Positions 43,456-52,807 of a stretch of 64,000 nucleotides of DNA are shown here, one piece after another. The notes under the pieces were generated by a model, which made no database searches, was not told the origin of the DNA, and saw only the letters and a list, made by a program, of their open reading frames with translations. Source of the DNA: Microbacterium luticocti DSM 19459 (GTDB lineage: Bacteria; Actinomycetota; Actinomycetes; Actinomycetales; Microbacteriaceae). The translations under genes were made by a program, and so were the position numbers. The number at the start of each line of letters is the position of its first letter. Positions within the stretch are counted from its first letter, which is position 1. The stretch is from assembly GCF_000422405.1 (NCBI RefSeq), contig NZ_AULS01000003.1, positions 124,001 through 188,000 on the forward strand, given 5' to 3'.

Positions 43456-45546
43456 ATGGAGCAGTTTCGTCGTCGCTCGCGGCGCGAGGCGCAGGTCGAG
43501 GGCACGCTCGAACCCGCCCTCGGCGCCGCGCAGGACGCGGCGCGCGCGTTCGGCGCCGACCGCACCGCCGGCGACGATGCCACCGCCGCCGACGATGCCA
43601 CCGACGGGCTGATCTGGCGGGCACTACTGCAACAGCGCCCGAACCTGCTCGACGAGGACGTCTTCCGGCCTGCTGAACCTGCCCACGCCGCCGACACCGA
43701 CGCCGAGCCCGACTTCCAGCCTGCTGAACCCGCCCACCCTGCCGACACCGACGACACCGAGACCGCAGAACCTGTGCCCGCCGGCGTCGAGCCCGGCGAA
43801 CCCGCCGCCGCAGCAGAACCCGAGCCCGACGAGGAAGACCCGTTCGACTGGCTGGACCAGTACATCGGCAGCCCCGACCGGGTCAAAGACGACCTGATTG
43901 CCGAGGCGACCCGCCCCGGCGACGCCGACGGCGACCCCCACGCGGCCGTCGGGGTCGACGACGAGCCGGCCGAGCCTGAGCCGCCCGCACAGCCGGTGAC
44001 CGCGCACGATGCCGCCGTCGCGCTGGCGGGGCGCCTGGGGCTGGCATATGTCGACCTCACCGAGTTCGCGGTCGACCAGGCCGTCGTCGATCTGATCCCC
44101 GAGCAGATGTGCCGCCGGCAGGCGGTGCTGGCGATCTCGCGGGTGGGCGAACGGTTGATGGTCGCGGTGGCCGACCCCGAGAACGTCATCGTGCTCGACG
44201 ACGTCGCCGCCGTGGCCGGCTCCGCGATCGTGCCGGTGGTGGCCGAGCGCGACGCGATCCTCGCCGCCATCGACCGGTACCGGCGCGCCGACTCCGAGCT
44301 GCAGGAGCTCACCTCGGCGTTCGAGGGCGGACCCGACGCCGACGGCGACCTGTGGGCGCAGGATGTCGGGGCCACCGCCGACGACGAAGCCCCCATCATC
44401 CGGTTCGTCAACCTCATCATCAGCCAGGCGATCCAGGACCGCGCCTCCGACATCCACATCGAGCCCGGCCGCGACGACCTCCGGGTGCGCTACCGCATCG
44501 ACGGCGTGCTCACCACGGTGCAGAGCGTGCCGCGCTCGATGATCCCCGGTGTGATCAGCCGGCTGAAGGTCATGGCCGAGCTCGACATCGGCGAGCGCCG
44601 CAAACCCCAGGACGGCCGGCTGTCGATCGTGCACGCCGGCCGCACCGTCGACCTGCGTGTGGCATCGCTGCCGACGGTGTGGGGTGAGAAGATCGTCGCC
44701 CGCGTGCTCGACGCACCGGTCGCCAGCCTCAAGCTCGACGACCTGGCGATGCTCGAGCGCAACATGCAGATCTTCCGCGCGAGCTTCTCGAAGCCGTACG
44801 GCATGATCCTGGTCACCGGCCCGACCGGGTCGGGCAAGTCCACCACCCTGTACACGACGCTCGCGGCCATCTCGACCCCGTCGGTGAACGTGATCACCGT
44901 CGAAGACCCGGTCGAATACCGGATGGCGGGGATCAACCAGGTGCAGGTGAACCCGAAGGCGGGCCTGACCTTCGCCGCGGCGCTGCGCTCCATCCTGCGC
45001 TCGGACCCCGACGTCATCCTGCTCGGCGAGATCCGAGACCAAGAGACCGCGAAGATCGCCATCGAGTCATCCCTGACCGGCCATCTCGTGCTCTCGACGC
45101 TGCACACCAACGACGCGCCGAGCGCGGTCACCCGGCTCATCGAGATGGGCGTCGAACCGTTCCTGGTGGGCTCGGCGCTGGACTCGGTGGTCGCGCAGCG
45201 GCTGGCCCGCCGGCTGTGCCACCGGTGCCGCACCGAGTCGACGGCCACCGAGACCGAGCTGCGCATCCTCGGGGTGACGCCCGACGCCGCGGCAGAGCCT
45301 CCCACGGTGTACCGGCCCGCCGGATGCCCGCAGTGCTCGGGCACCGGCTACCGGGGCCGCATCGCGCTGCACGAGGTGATGGCCATCGACGACGAGATCG
45401 AGCGGCTGGCCGTGGCCAACGCGCCCACCGCTGAGATCGCCGCGCACGCCGAGGCGAGCGGCATGACCCGGCTGCGCGGGGACGGCTGGGCGAAGGTGCT
45501 TCTGGGGGAGACATCCGTCGACGAGATCCTGCGGGTCACGGTCTGA
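43456..45546 (+). CDS. pilB: PilB, type IV pilus assembly ATPase
   Basis: Cytoplasmic hexameric ATPase of 696 residues driving pilus extension. Residues 60-165 are acidic, Pro/Ala-rich and contain a 51-bp direct repeat giving PAEPAHxADTD twice (43669 and 43720), absent from typical PilB. The N-terminal T2SSE_N-like domain follows (AGRLGLAYVDLTEF, ending ISRVGERLMVAVADPEN). The ATPase domain has RASDIHIEP, Walker A GPTGSGKSTT with Lys461, the aspartate box TVEDPVEY, Walker B ILLGEIRDQET and the His box TGHLVLSTLHTN. A zinc-binding CHRC...CPQC tetracysteine near 580-620 marks it as a PilB/GspE assembly ATPase. ATG at 43456 follows AGGGGA. Confidence 0.93.
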   Translation: MEQFRRRSRREAQVEGTLEPALGAAQDAARAFGADRTAGDDATAADDATDGLIWRALLQQRPNLLDEDVFRPAEPAHAADTDAEPDFQPAEPAHPADTDDTETAEPVPAGVEPGEPAAAAEPEPDEEDPFDWLDQYIGSPDRVKDDLIAEATRPGDADGDPHAAVGVDDEPAEPEPPAQPVTAHDAAVALAGRLGLAYVDLTEFAVDQAVVDLIPEQMCRRQAVLAISRVGERLMVAVADPENVIVLDDVAAVAGSAIVPVVAERDAILAAIDRYRRADSELQELTSAFEGGPDADGDLWAQDVGATADDEAPIIRFVNLIISQAIQDRASDIHIEPGRDDLRVRYRIDGVLTTVQSVPRSMIPGVISRLKVMAELDIGERRKPQDGRLSIVHAGRTVDLRVASLPTVWGEKIVARVLDAPVASLKLDDLAMLERNMQIFRASFSKPYGMILVTGPTGSGKSTTLYTTLAAISTPSVNVITVEDPVEYRMAGINQVQVNPKAGLTFAAALRSILRSDPDVILLGEIRDQETAKIAIESSLTGHLVLSTLHTNDAPSAVTRLIEMGVEPFLVGSALDSVVAQRLARRLCHRCRTESTATETELRILGVTPDAAAEPPTVYRPAGCPQCSGTGYRGRIALHEVMAIDDEIERLAVANAPTAEIAAHAEASGMTRLRGDGWAKVLLGETSVDEILRVTV

Positions 45547-45600
45547 GGGTCGACGGCGATCACCCCGTCGCGGCGGGGCGCACAACGAAAGGCGAACACG

Positions 45601-47037
45601 GTGACGGCTGAGGAAGGATACCCGCCCGGGCGCGGCGGTTCCCGCTTCGACGAGCTGCTGCGCGGGCACGACGGCGACGCCGAGCTGCGCTCGCTGCTCG
45701 ACGGGCTGCCCGGGGTGACCCTGCCGTCGGCCCCGGCGCCCGCCACGACCGCGGCGCCGGCGGCACCCTCGCCCGGGGGCTTCGATCCTGCCACCGGGCA
45801 GCGCCGCACCCGCCGCGACCCGGCCGCCCCTCCCTCGCCGCAGGCGCGCTCGGGCGAGGTGCCCGCGCTGCTTCGTGCCCGAAATCCCGAGGTCGACCCC
45901 GAGTTCGTCACCGCGATCCGCGCCGTGCTCGAGTTGGGGGCATCCGATCTGCACCTGGTGGCCGAGTCGACGCCGGTGGTGCGCATCGACGGGCAGCTGC
46001 AGTCGGTGGCCGGCACGACGATCTGGAGCCGCGACCGCGTGCGCCGGGTCATCGAAGGGTTCGTCCCGGCCGACCAGCTGCGTGTGTTCGAGCAGGAGCT
46101 CGAGCTCGACCTCGCGTACGCGGTCGGCGATCTCGCCCGGTTCCGCGTCAACATCTTCCAAGACCAGCGCGGCCTGGGCGCGGCGCTGCGCCTGATCCCC
46201 ACCCAGATCAAGTCGGTCGCGCAGCTGGGGCTGCCCCCCGAGCTCGTCGACCTCGCGCACCTGCCGCGCGGGCTGGTGCTGGTGTGCGGTCCCACCGGGT
46301 CGGGCAAGTCGACCACGCTGGCGGCGATCATCGACAAGGCCAACGCGTCGCGCGCTGCGCACATCATCACCGTCGAGGACCCGATCGAGTTCTTGCACCA
46401 TCACAAGCGCGGCATCATCAACCAACGCGAGGTCGGCGCCGACACGCACGGCTTCGCGCACGCGCTCAAGCATGCGCTGCGGCAGGACCCCGACATCATC
46501 CTGGTCGGCGAGATGCGCGACCTCGAGACCATCTCGACCGCGCTGACGGCCGCCGAGACCGGGCACCTGGTGTTCGCGACCCTGCACACGCAGGATGCCG
46601 GGCAGACCATCGACCGGGTGATCGACGTGTATCCGGCCCACCAGCAGGCGCAGGTGCGCACCCAGCTGGCCGCGACGCTGAAGGCGGTGGTGGTGCAGAC
46701 GCTCATCCGGCGCGCGGGCGGCACCGGCCGCGCCGTGGCGACCGAGGTGATGTTCTCGACCCCGGCGATCCAGGCGCTCATCCGCGCGGGCAAGACGCAC
46801 CAGCTGCGCACCGCCCTGCAGGGCGGGCAGGCGGTCGGCATGCACACCCTCGACCAAGACCTGGCCCGGCTGGTGCTGGCGGGTGAGATCGAGTACGCGC
46901 AGGCCGTCGAGTTGGCGCAGGATGTCACCGAGTTCGACCAGCTGGTGCGCAACCGCGGTCTGTCGGGTCAGGCGGCCGACGCCGTCGTGCCCGAGGGCAT
47001 GCGACAGGTCGCCGGTGGCACCGTGGGAGGGCTGTGA
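45601..47037 (+). CDS. pilT: PilT, type IV pilus retraction ATPase
   Basis: Hexameric ATPase of 478 residues expected to depolymerise the pilus, giving twitching or DNA-uptake force. After a Pro/Ala-rich, low-complexity head of about 95 residues come the PAS-like domain (LELGASDLHLVAESTPVVRIDGQL in part), Walker A CGPTGSGKSTT with Lys236, aspartate box TVEDPIEFLH, VGEMRDLETI, TGHLVFATLHTQDA and the retraction-specific C-terminal IQALIRAGKTHQL (AIRNLIREGK-like). The head is unusual for PilT, which normally has about 345-370 residues. Start GTG at 45601 with GAAAGG upstream; 54 bp after pilB. Confidence 0.93.
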   Translation: MTAEEGYPPGRGGSRFDELLRGHDGDAELRSLLDGLPGVTLPSAPAPATTAAPAAPSPGGFDPATGQRRTRRDPAAPPSPQARSGEVPALLRARNPEVDPEFVTAIRAVLELGASDLHLVAESTPVVRIDGQLQSVAGTTIWSRDRVRRVIEGFVPADQLRVFEQELELDLAYAVGDLARFRVNIFQDQRGLGAALRLIPTQIKSVAQLGLPPELVDLAHLPRGLVLVCGPTGSGKSTTLAAIIDKANASRAAHIITVEDPIEFLHHHKRGIINQREVGADTHGFAHALKHALRQDPDIILVGEMRDLETISTALTAAETGHLVFATLHTQDAGQTIDRVIDVYPAHQQAQVRTQLAATLKAVVVQTLIRRAGGTGRAVATEVMFSTPAIQALIRAGKTHQLRTALQGGQAVGMHTLDQDLARLVLAGEIEYAQAVELAQDVTEFDQLVRNRGLSGQAADAVVPEGMRQVAGGTVGGL

Positions 47038-48284
47038 GCATGGCCACGGCGACCAAGACGGGCCAGTGGGCGTACCGCGGCAGCGACCCGACCGGAAAGC
47101 GCGTCAAGGGCGTGCTGGAGGCCACCGGCGAGGGGCAGGCGATCCAGCTGCTGCGGGCCCGCGGCATCCAACCCGACAAGCTGGCGCAGAAGGGGGCCGG
47201 CACCGGCCTGCAGCAAGAGATCACGATCCCCGGGCTCGAGCGCGGGCCGTCGCTGAAAGACCTGGCGATCCTCACCCGCCAGCTGGCGACGATGGTGGGC
47301 GCCGGGGTCTCGATCCTGCGGGCGTTGGCGATCGCGCAGGCACAGACCGACAACGCCAAGCTCAGACGCACGCTCGAAGAGGTCGCGGCCCAGGTCGAAG
47401 GCGGCACGGCACTGTCGGCGGCGCTCGAACAGTTCCCCCGGATCGTGCCGCCGATCATGGTGCACCTGGTGCGAGCGGGTGAGACCGGCGGGTTCCTCGA
47501 CCGGTCACTGGTGATGGTGGCCGACAACTTCGAGGCCGAGACCAAGCTGCGCAGCAAGGTGAAATCGGCGCTGACCTACCCGGTGGTCGTGCTCGTGATC
47601 GCGCTTGTGGCGGTGGCGGCGATGCTGATCTTCATCGTGCCGGTGTTTGACAAGATGTTCAAAGACCTCGGCGGCAGACTGCCCGCGGTGACCCAGTTGC
47701 TCGTCGATCTGTCCCACGCGATGCCGATCGCCGGGCCGGTGATCCTGGTGCTCGGCGTCGGGTTCGCGATCTGGTGGGGGCGCAACAAGAACACCGCGGC
47801 GGTGCGTCGGGTGGTCGACCCGCTCAAGCTCAAGATCCCGGTGTTCGGCAGGCTCAACACCAAGATCGCGCTGACCCGGTTCACCCGCAACTTCGCCACG
47901 ATGCTCGCCTCAGGCGTGCCCATCCTGCAGTCGCTGTCGATCGTCGGCGCGACCAGCGGCAACCAGGTCATCACCTCGTCGCTGCAGCGCGTGCAAGAGA
48001 GCGTGCGGCAGGGCAGACCGATCGCCGAATCGCTGTCTGACGTGGGCATCTTTCCCGAGATGCTCATCCAGATGGTGGGCATCGGCGAGGAGTCCGGAGC
48101 GATCGACAGCATGCTCGAGAAGACCGCCGACTTCTACGACGACGAGGTCGAGCAGATGAGCTCGCAGCTGACCGCGATGCTCGAGCCGCTCATGATCGTG
48201 TTCATGGGAAGCCTGCTCGGCTTCATGATCGTGGCGCTCTACATGCCGATGTTCATGGTCTTCCAGACCATCCAGTCCATGTGA
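47034..48284 (+). CDS. pilC: PilC, type IV pilus inner-membrane platform protein
   Basis: Polytopic platform protein of 416 residues on which PilB and PilT act. It has the two GspF/PilC domains: the first (about 75-200) with LTRQLATMVGAGVSILRAL and the second (about 275-400) with FTRNFATMLASGVPILQSLSIVG. Three hydrophobic segments follow each domain in part (VVVLVIALVAVAAMLIFIVPVF near 183, IAGPVILVLGVGFAIWW near 230, LMIVFMGSLLGFMIVALYMPMF near the C-terminus). The GTG start overlaps the pilT stop (GTGA); an ATG two codons later is possible. Confidence 0.93.
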   Translation: MSMATATKTGQWAYRGSDPTGKRVKGVLEATGEGQAIQLLRARGIQPDKLAQKGAGTGLQQEITIPGLERGPSLKDLAILTRQLATMVGAGVSILRALAIAQAQTDNAKLRRTLEEVAAQVEGGTALSAALEQFPRIVPPIMVHLVRAGETGGFLDRSLVMVADNFEAETKLRSKVKSALTYPVVVLVIALVAVAAMLIFIVPVFDKMFKDLGGRLPAVTQLLVDLSHAMPIAGPVILVLGVGFAIWWGRNKNTAAVRRVVDPLKLKIPVFGRLNTKIALTRFTRNFATMLASGVPILQSLSIVGATSGNQVITSSLQRVQESVRQGRPIAESLSDVGIFPEMLIQMVGIGEESGAIDSMLEKTADFYDDEVEQMSSQLTAMLEPLMIVFMGSLLGFMIVALYMPMFMVFQTIQSM

Positions 48285-48305
48285 CGGGTGCGCCGGAAGT
48301 GGTTC

Positions 48306-48368
48306 ATGAGAATCGTTTCATTTTTGTTATATGAGAGTCTTCTCACGATTTCGGCCGACTGCTAGCGT
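48306..48368 (+). promoter_or_regulatory. Pilin promoter with two copies of the shared operator
   Basis: ATGAGAGTCTTCTCACGATT (48331-48350) matches the pilB-promoter operator at 16 of 20 positions, and a degenerate copy ATGAGAATCGTTTCAT is 25 bp upstream (48306). A TAGCGT -10 hexamer is at 48363-48368, placing the good copy over the -35 region. The pilin ATG follows about 50 bases later with AAAGGAAAAG as ribosome site. Confidence 0.7.
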
Positions 48369-48423
48369 CGGCTCCGTCGAGGCTCCCGTCCCGACCGTTT
48401 GCACCCCAGGCAAAGGAAAAGAA

Positions 48424-48867
48424 ATGATCAAAGCTGTTTCGCAGGCACTGGCCAAGAGGAAGGACGGCGAGCAGGGCTTCACCCTGATCGAGCTCCTGGT
48501 CGTCGTCATCATCATCGGCATCCTCGCCGCCATCGCCATCCCCGTCTTCCTCAACATGCGCACCGGTGCGTGGAAGGCCTCCGTGGAGTCGGACGTCAAC
48601 AACGCCGTGCTCGCCGTCGAGCAGGCCGCCCAGGCGAACAACGGCTCCTACGACGGGCTGGAGGACGGTGTCGCCGACGCCACCGGCGCCACGCCGGTTC
48701 AGGGGAAGGTCGGCAACGAAGCGTTCACCGCGAGCGACGGGAACGTCATCACCGTTGACATCACGGGTAACACCTACACGGTCGTGGGCACGAACAAGAG
48801 CTACGGCGAAGCCCACAAGTACACGTACATCAGCAGCGACGGCTCCAAGAAGTGGGATGACAAGTAG
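48424..48867 (+). CDS. pilA: Major type IV pilin (PilA-like)
   Basis: A 147-residue type IVa prepilin. An 18-residue basic leader ends with the prepilin peptidase site DGEQG|FTLIELLVVV: cleavage leaves N-terminal Phe to be methylated, and Glu5 is present. The hydrophobic helix runs to IGILAAIAIPVF. The globular part (from about residue 45) is short, with DLVNNAVLAVEQAA-like helix then a beta region (NVITVDITGNTYTVVGTN) and Lys/Asp-rich end WDDK; it has no cysteine pair. It stands alone between its own promoter and a strong hairpin, as expected for the abundant subunit. Confidence 0.93.
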   Translation: MIKAVSQALAKRKDGEQGFTLIELLVVVIIIGILAAIAIPVFLNMRTGAWKASVESDVNNAVLAVEQAAQANNGSYDGLEDGVADATGATPVQGKVGNEAFTASDGNVITVDITGNTYTVVGTNKSYGEAHKYTYISSDGSKKWDDK

Positions 48868-48895
48868 GGCCTGAGCCTGTCAGTTCACCCCGACC

Positions 48896-48932
48896 GTGTT
48901 GTGCCTGCGCGGGCGCCGCGCAGGCACAACAC
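48896..48932 (+). terminator. Strong hairpin between pilA and the minor pilin genes
   Basis: GTGTTGTGCCTGCGCG (48896-48911) and CGCGCAGGCACAACAC (48917-48932) form a perfect sixteen-base-pair stem with a five-base loop, 29 bp after the pilA stop. There is no U-tract, so partial termination or 3'-end protection is likely, giving more pilin than minor pilin message. Confidence 0.8.
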
Positions 48933-48966
48933 GTCAGATCCGCAGACCGAGACAGGAGGGAGGTCG

Positions 48967-50301
48967 GTGGTCATGACCGCGCACACGAACGACGACGGGT
49001 TCACGCTCGTCGAGGTGATCGTCGCCATGCTCGTGTTCGCCATTGTGATGACCGGCTTCCTCTACACGGTCACCGCGGCCCTGGTCACCACCCGCGATAC
49101 CCGAGCGCGGGTGGTGGCCGCCAATCTCGCCGCCCAGCAGATCGACCTGGCCCGCTCGGCCGCCAGCGTCTTCGACATCACCAACCACACCCTCGCCCCG
49201 ATCACCCTCAACGGCGACACCTTCCACGTGGCGGTCACGACCTCGTGGATCACCGACGGCGGCACCGCCGCCAGCTGCGAGGCGGGCACCGCCACCGGGG
49301 CGCTCTCGTACAAGCAGGTCTCGGTCGAGGTCACCTGGGACAACATGCGAGGCGGCGCGCAGCCGGTGCGCAGCGACACCGTGATGGCCCCGAAGACCAA
49401 GATCAACAACCCCACCCTCGGCACCGTGCTGGTGGGTGTCGTCAACGCCGCCGGCACCGCTGTGGCCGGTGCCACCGTCAGCCTCGCCCCGGCGAACGTG
49501 CCCGCGGCCACCACCGACAGCGACGGCTGCGCGTACCTGCTCAAGGTGCCCCCGGCCGACACCTACACCGTCACCGTCTCGAAGCCCGGCTATGTCGGCT
49601 ATGCCAACGGCGCGCTGGTCGACACTCCCAGCGCCACCGTGTCGGTCACCGCCGGCAACTCGTCGCGCGTCAGCTTCGCGTTCGATAAGGCCACCACGTT
49701 CACCGCGACCTACGCGCCCGACGCCCCCGCGACGACGCTGGTCCCCACCGACCTGACCACGACCTTCCTGTCCACCTACGGCACCTTCCCGATCACCACC
49801 AGCGGCACCGGCCTGACGAAGACGTTCACGCTGTTCCCCTTCTCATCCGGCTACAGCGTGGTCGCCGGCGCCTACGTCGAGTCGTCCGACCCGGGTTCGG
49901 CCTGCCTCGCCCCCGACCCCGGCCAATGGGCGGCCGAGTCCGACACGGTCGCCACACGCCCCGCCCCGGTCGCCGGCACCCCCGGCGGCGCCGCCTCGGT
50001 CGACGTTGGGATGGGCGTCATCCGGATCCCGGCGGTATCGGGCACCAACACCTACCTGAAGGCCGAGTATGTCGGCGGCGGCGACGGCGACCCCGGATGC
50101 AAGCGCGGCATGACGTACACGTTCGGCAGCGTGCTCAGCTCGAGGGCGACCACCACGATCGCGCTGCCCTACGGCACCTGGAAGCTCTACCGCGGAAGCA
50201 GGAACGCGCAGACCACGGCGATCGACAGCGGCCTCACGCTGCTCACCGACGGCGCGATCACCGCACAGGGCATCGTGCTCGACCCGAGGACGGCCGGATG
50301 A
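48967..50301 (+). CDS. Large minor pilin, PilV-like, with carboxypeptidase-regulatory-like domain
   Basis: A prepilin-like protein of 444 residues. The short leader ends NDDG|FTLVEVIVAMLVFAIVMTG, a type IV prepilin site with Glu5. After a pilin-like region with two cysteines comes a beta-sandwich of the carboxypeptidase-regulatory/PEGA type (about 165-255; GTVLVGVVNAAGTAVAGATVSL, ADTYTVTVSKPGYVGY), then a further beta-rich part with two more cysteine-containing segments. Such a large minor pilin with an add-on domain may sit at the tip and act as an adhesin. GTG at 48967 is preferred because AGGAGGG ends six bases before it; ATG at 48973 is an alternative. Confidence 0.8.
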   Translation: MVMTAHTNDDGFTLVEVIVAMLVFAIVMTGFLYTVTAALVTTRDTRARVVAANLAAQQIDLARSAASVFDITNHTLAPITLNGDTFHVAVTTSWITDGGTAASCEAGTATGALSYKQVSVEVTWDNMRGGAQPVRSDTVMAPKTKINNPTLGTVLVGVVNAAGTAVAGATVSLAPANVPAATTDSDGCAYLLKVPPADTYTVTVSKPGYVGYANGALVDTPSATVSVTAGNSSRVSFAFDKATTFTATYAPDAPATTLVPTDLTTTFLSTYGTFPITTSGTGLTKTFTLFPFSSGYSVVAGAYVESSDPGSACLAPDPGQWAAESDTVATRPAPVAGTPGGAASVDVGMGVIRIPAVSGTNTYLKAEYVGGGDGDPGCKRGMTYTFGSVLSSRATTTIALPYGTWKLYRGSRNAQTTAIDSGLTLLTDGAITAQGIVLDPRTAG

Positions 50302-50993
50302 TCCGGGCGCTGCGCCGACGGCTGCACGGCGACGACGACGGGATGACGCTGATCGAACTCGTCGTCGCCATGGGCGTGTTCGCGCTGCTGCTGACCCTGG
50401 TGGTGTCGATGTTCGTCTCCACCGCACGCGCGTTCAGCGACGAGCGCGGCGCCGTCGACAACAGCCGCCTCGCCTCGACCTCGATGAACGAGGTGACCCG
50501 CATCGTCCGCGCCGGCACCGAGATCCCGGTGTGGGGCAGCGCCGAGAACGACCCCGTGTTCGTCTCGGCCGGCGCCGAACAGCTCACGCTCAATGCGTTC
50601 ATCGACGCCGGCACCTCCGACGATCCGCCGCCGGTGCGGGTGCGGTTCGCCCGCAACGGCCAGAACGAGCTCACCGAGACGCGGTGGAGCGCCTACCACG
50701 ACCACACGACGTACTGGAAGTTCCAGACCACCTCGACCTACGCGCGCCTGATCGCCCGTTCGCTGCTGCCGCCCGACCCGGCCGCACCGCTGTTCCGGTA
50801 CTACGACGCGGACGGTACCGAGTTGGTGCCACCGCGCGGCGGCAGCCTCTCGGTCTCGCAGATCCGCAACATCGCCAGCGTGCAGATCACCATGCAGGTG
50901 CAAGGCGACGGCAGCGGCCGCGTCGACCCCGTCGAGATCCGCAACATGGTGGGCCTGCCGAACCTCGGCGTCGCCCGCGTGGAGGTGCACTGA
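50298..50993 (+). CDS. PilW/PilJ-like minor pilin
   Basis: A 231-residue prepilin-like protein. Leader and cleavage site are DDDG|MTLIELVVAMGVFALLLTL, with Met instead of Phe at position one and Glu5 kept. The hydrophobic helix is followed by FSDERGAVDNSRLASTSMNEVTRIVRAG-type sequence characteristic of PilW/GspJ minor pseudopilins and a C-terminal beta region with no cysteines. It overlaps the preceding gene (ATGA) and the next (TGATG), showing it is part of one coupled minor-pilin operon. Role: priming of pilus assembly, by homology. Confidence 0.82.
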   Translation: MIRALRRRLHGDDDGMTLIELVVAMGVFALLLTLVVSMFVSTARAFSDERGAVDNSRLASTSMNEVTRIVRAGTEIPVWGSAENDPVFVSAGAEQLTLNAFIDAGTSDDPPPVRVRFARNGQNELTETRWSAYHDHTTYWKFQTTSTYARLIARSLLPPDPAAPLFRYYDADGTELVPPRGGSLSVSQIRNIASVQITMQVQGDGSGRVDPVEIRNMVGLPNLGVARVEVH

Positions 50994-52807
50994 TGTCACC
51001 GGCACGTCGGGCCGCCGACGGCGAAGAAGGCGCCGCACTGCTGATCGTCCTCGCCGTGGCCGCCGTGCTGGCCATGCTGATGACGCTGCTGGTCGGGCTC
51101 TCGATCAACGGCATGCGCCAGGCCCACTCCGATGCCGACTGGAACGCGGCCCTCGCCGCCGCATACGCCGGCGTCGATGAGTACCAGAGCCGACTGGCCG
51201 AAGACACCGGCTACTACCGATACGGCAACCCGGCCTCGCCGTTCAGCTCCGGCACGGTGACCGCGCCGCCGACGGCCAACCCGGCGTTCGGCGTCGGCCC
51301 CGGTGGCAGCTGGGCCACCGTCGCCGGCAGCGGCGGCGCGGCGCAGTTCCGCTACGAGGTCGACAACTCGACGTACGCCACCACCGGCCGCATCCGCATC
51401 CGCTCCACCGGAAAGGTCGGCACCGCCACGCGCACCGTCATCGCCGACCTCAAGCAGCAGGGGTTCATCGACTTCCTCTACTTCACCGACTACGAGGTGC
51501 AAGACCCGAGCATCGCCGCCTCGACGGGCGCGAGCTGTTACAACGCCAGCGGCACGTTGAAGTACAGCTGGGAAGGCCGCACGGCCGGCAGCACCTGTAA
51601 CGAGATCGCGTTCGGTGGCAGCGACACCAACAACGGGCCGGTGCACTCGAACGACACCATCCGCGCCTGTGGGGCGACTTTCACCGGGGCCGTCACCACC
51701 GCCAAGCCCAGCGCGCCGTTCTATCTGAACCGGGACGCCAACAACGCCGCCTGCGACGCCGCGAAGTTCAGACTCACCGGCTACCCCGCGCCGTCCGGCG
51801 GGATCATCGGGATGCCAGCCACCAACTCGCAGCTGAAGAAAGAGACCCGCACCGACCTCGTGAACGACGACGTCCCCCGGCCGGGATGCCTCTACACCGG
51901 GCCGACACAGTTCACGTTCTACGCGAACGGCACCGTCAACGTCATCTCACCGTTCACCCGATACACCCGCATCGGCAACGCGAACGCCACCAGCGGGTCG
52001 ACTCCGACCGAGTGTGGTGCCATCGCCGCGCTGCAGTCCCCCGCCGGCGCCACGATCACGGTGCCCGACAACAACGTCATGTACGTGCAGAACGTGCCGG
52101 CCACCGCCGCCGACGTCAACTACTGGGCACCGACCGACAACCCGCGCGACTTCACCTGCACCGCGAGCGGGTCGGCCGGTACGCGGGGGTGGACGTTCGG
52201 CACCGGAAAGAACGCCACCGGCTATCCGCGAAAGACCTCGGATGCGGCCACGACCGAAACGGCACCCACCGCCACCACCTACGGCTGCCGCTCGGGCGAC
52301 GTGTTCGTGAAAGGCACGTTCAACGGCTCGGCGACCCTCGCCGCCGAGAACTATGTCTTCGTCGTCGGCGACCTGGTGTACGACGATGCGCAGGACGACA
52401 TGCTCGGGCTCGTCGGCAACAACGCGGTCTGGGTGTACAACCCGGTCAGGGCGGTCACCGACCGCAGAGGCAACGTCACCTACCACCTGCTCGACACCGG
52501 CAAGAACCGCACGATCGACGCCGCCATCCTCTCGGTCGCGCACACCTTCCAGGTGCAGAACTACGACAAAGACACCACCCGCGGAACGCTGACCATCCTG
52601 GGGGCGATCGCCCAGAAGTACCGCGGCCCCGTCGGCACCGGCGACGGCGTCACCCTGTCCACGGGTTACGCCAAGAACTACGTCTACGACGACCGGTTCA
52701 AGTACAAGGCGCCGCCCAAGTTCCTGAACCCGGTGACCACCACCTACGGGGTCACCTCGTGGGTCGAGACCGCCGCCGTGTGGGCCGCCGACGGGTCGGC
52801 GCGATGA
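50993..52807 (+). CDS. PilX-like large minor pilin-associated protein
   Basis: A 604-residue protein of unknown exact function. It begins with GEEGAALLIVLAVAAVLAML and a hydrophobic helix (residues 12-37) resembling PilX/GspK-type proteins, which lack the classical GFTLIE but keep the N-terminal helix. The large remainder is Thr/Asn/Gly-rich beta-type sequence with eight cysteines, and includes RIRIRSTGKVGTATRTVIADL, as in PilX. In size it exceeds usual PilX (about 160-200 residues) threefold. The ATG overlaps the pilW-like stop; it overlaps pilD as ATGA. Confidence 0.75.
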   Translation: MSPARRAADGEEGAALLIVLAVAAVLAMLMTLLVGLSINGMRQAHSDADWNAALAAAYAGVDEYQSRLAEDTGYYRYGNPASPFSSGTVTAPPTANPAFGVGPGGSWATVAGSGGAAQFRYEVDNSTYATTGRIRIRSTGKVGTATRTVIADLKQQGFIDFLYFTDYEVQDPSIAASTGASCYNASGTLKYSWEGRTAGSTCNEIAFGGSDTNNGPVHSNDTIRACGATFTGAVTTAKPSAPFYLNRDANNAACDAAKFRLTGYPAPSGGIIGMPATNSQLKKETRTDLVNDDVPRPGCLYTGPTQFTFYANGTVNVISPFTRYTRIGNANATSGSTPTECGAIAALQSPAGATITVPDNNVMYVQNVPATAADVNYWAPTDNPRDFTCTASGSAGTRGWTFGTGKNATGYPRKTSDAATTETAPTATTYGCRSGDVFVKGTFNGSATLAAENYVFVVGDLVYDDAQDDMLGLVGNNAVWVYNPVRAVTDRRGNVTYHLLDTGKNRTIDAAILSVAHTFQVQNYDKDTTRGTLTILGAIAQKYRGPVGTGDGVTLSTGYAKNYVYDDRFKYKAPPKFLNPVTTTYGVTSWVETAAVWAADGSAR

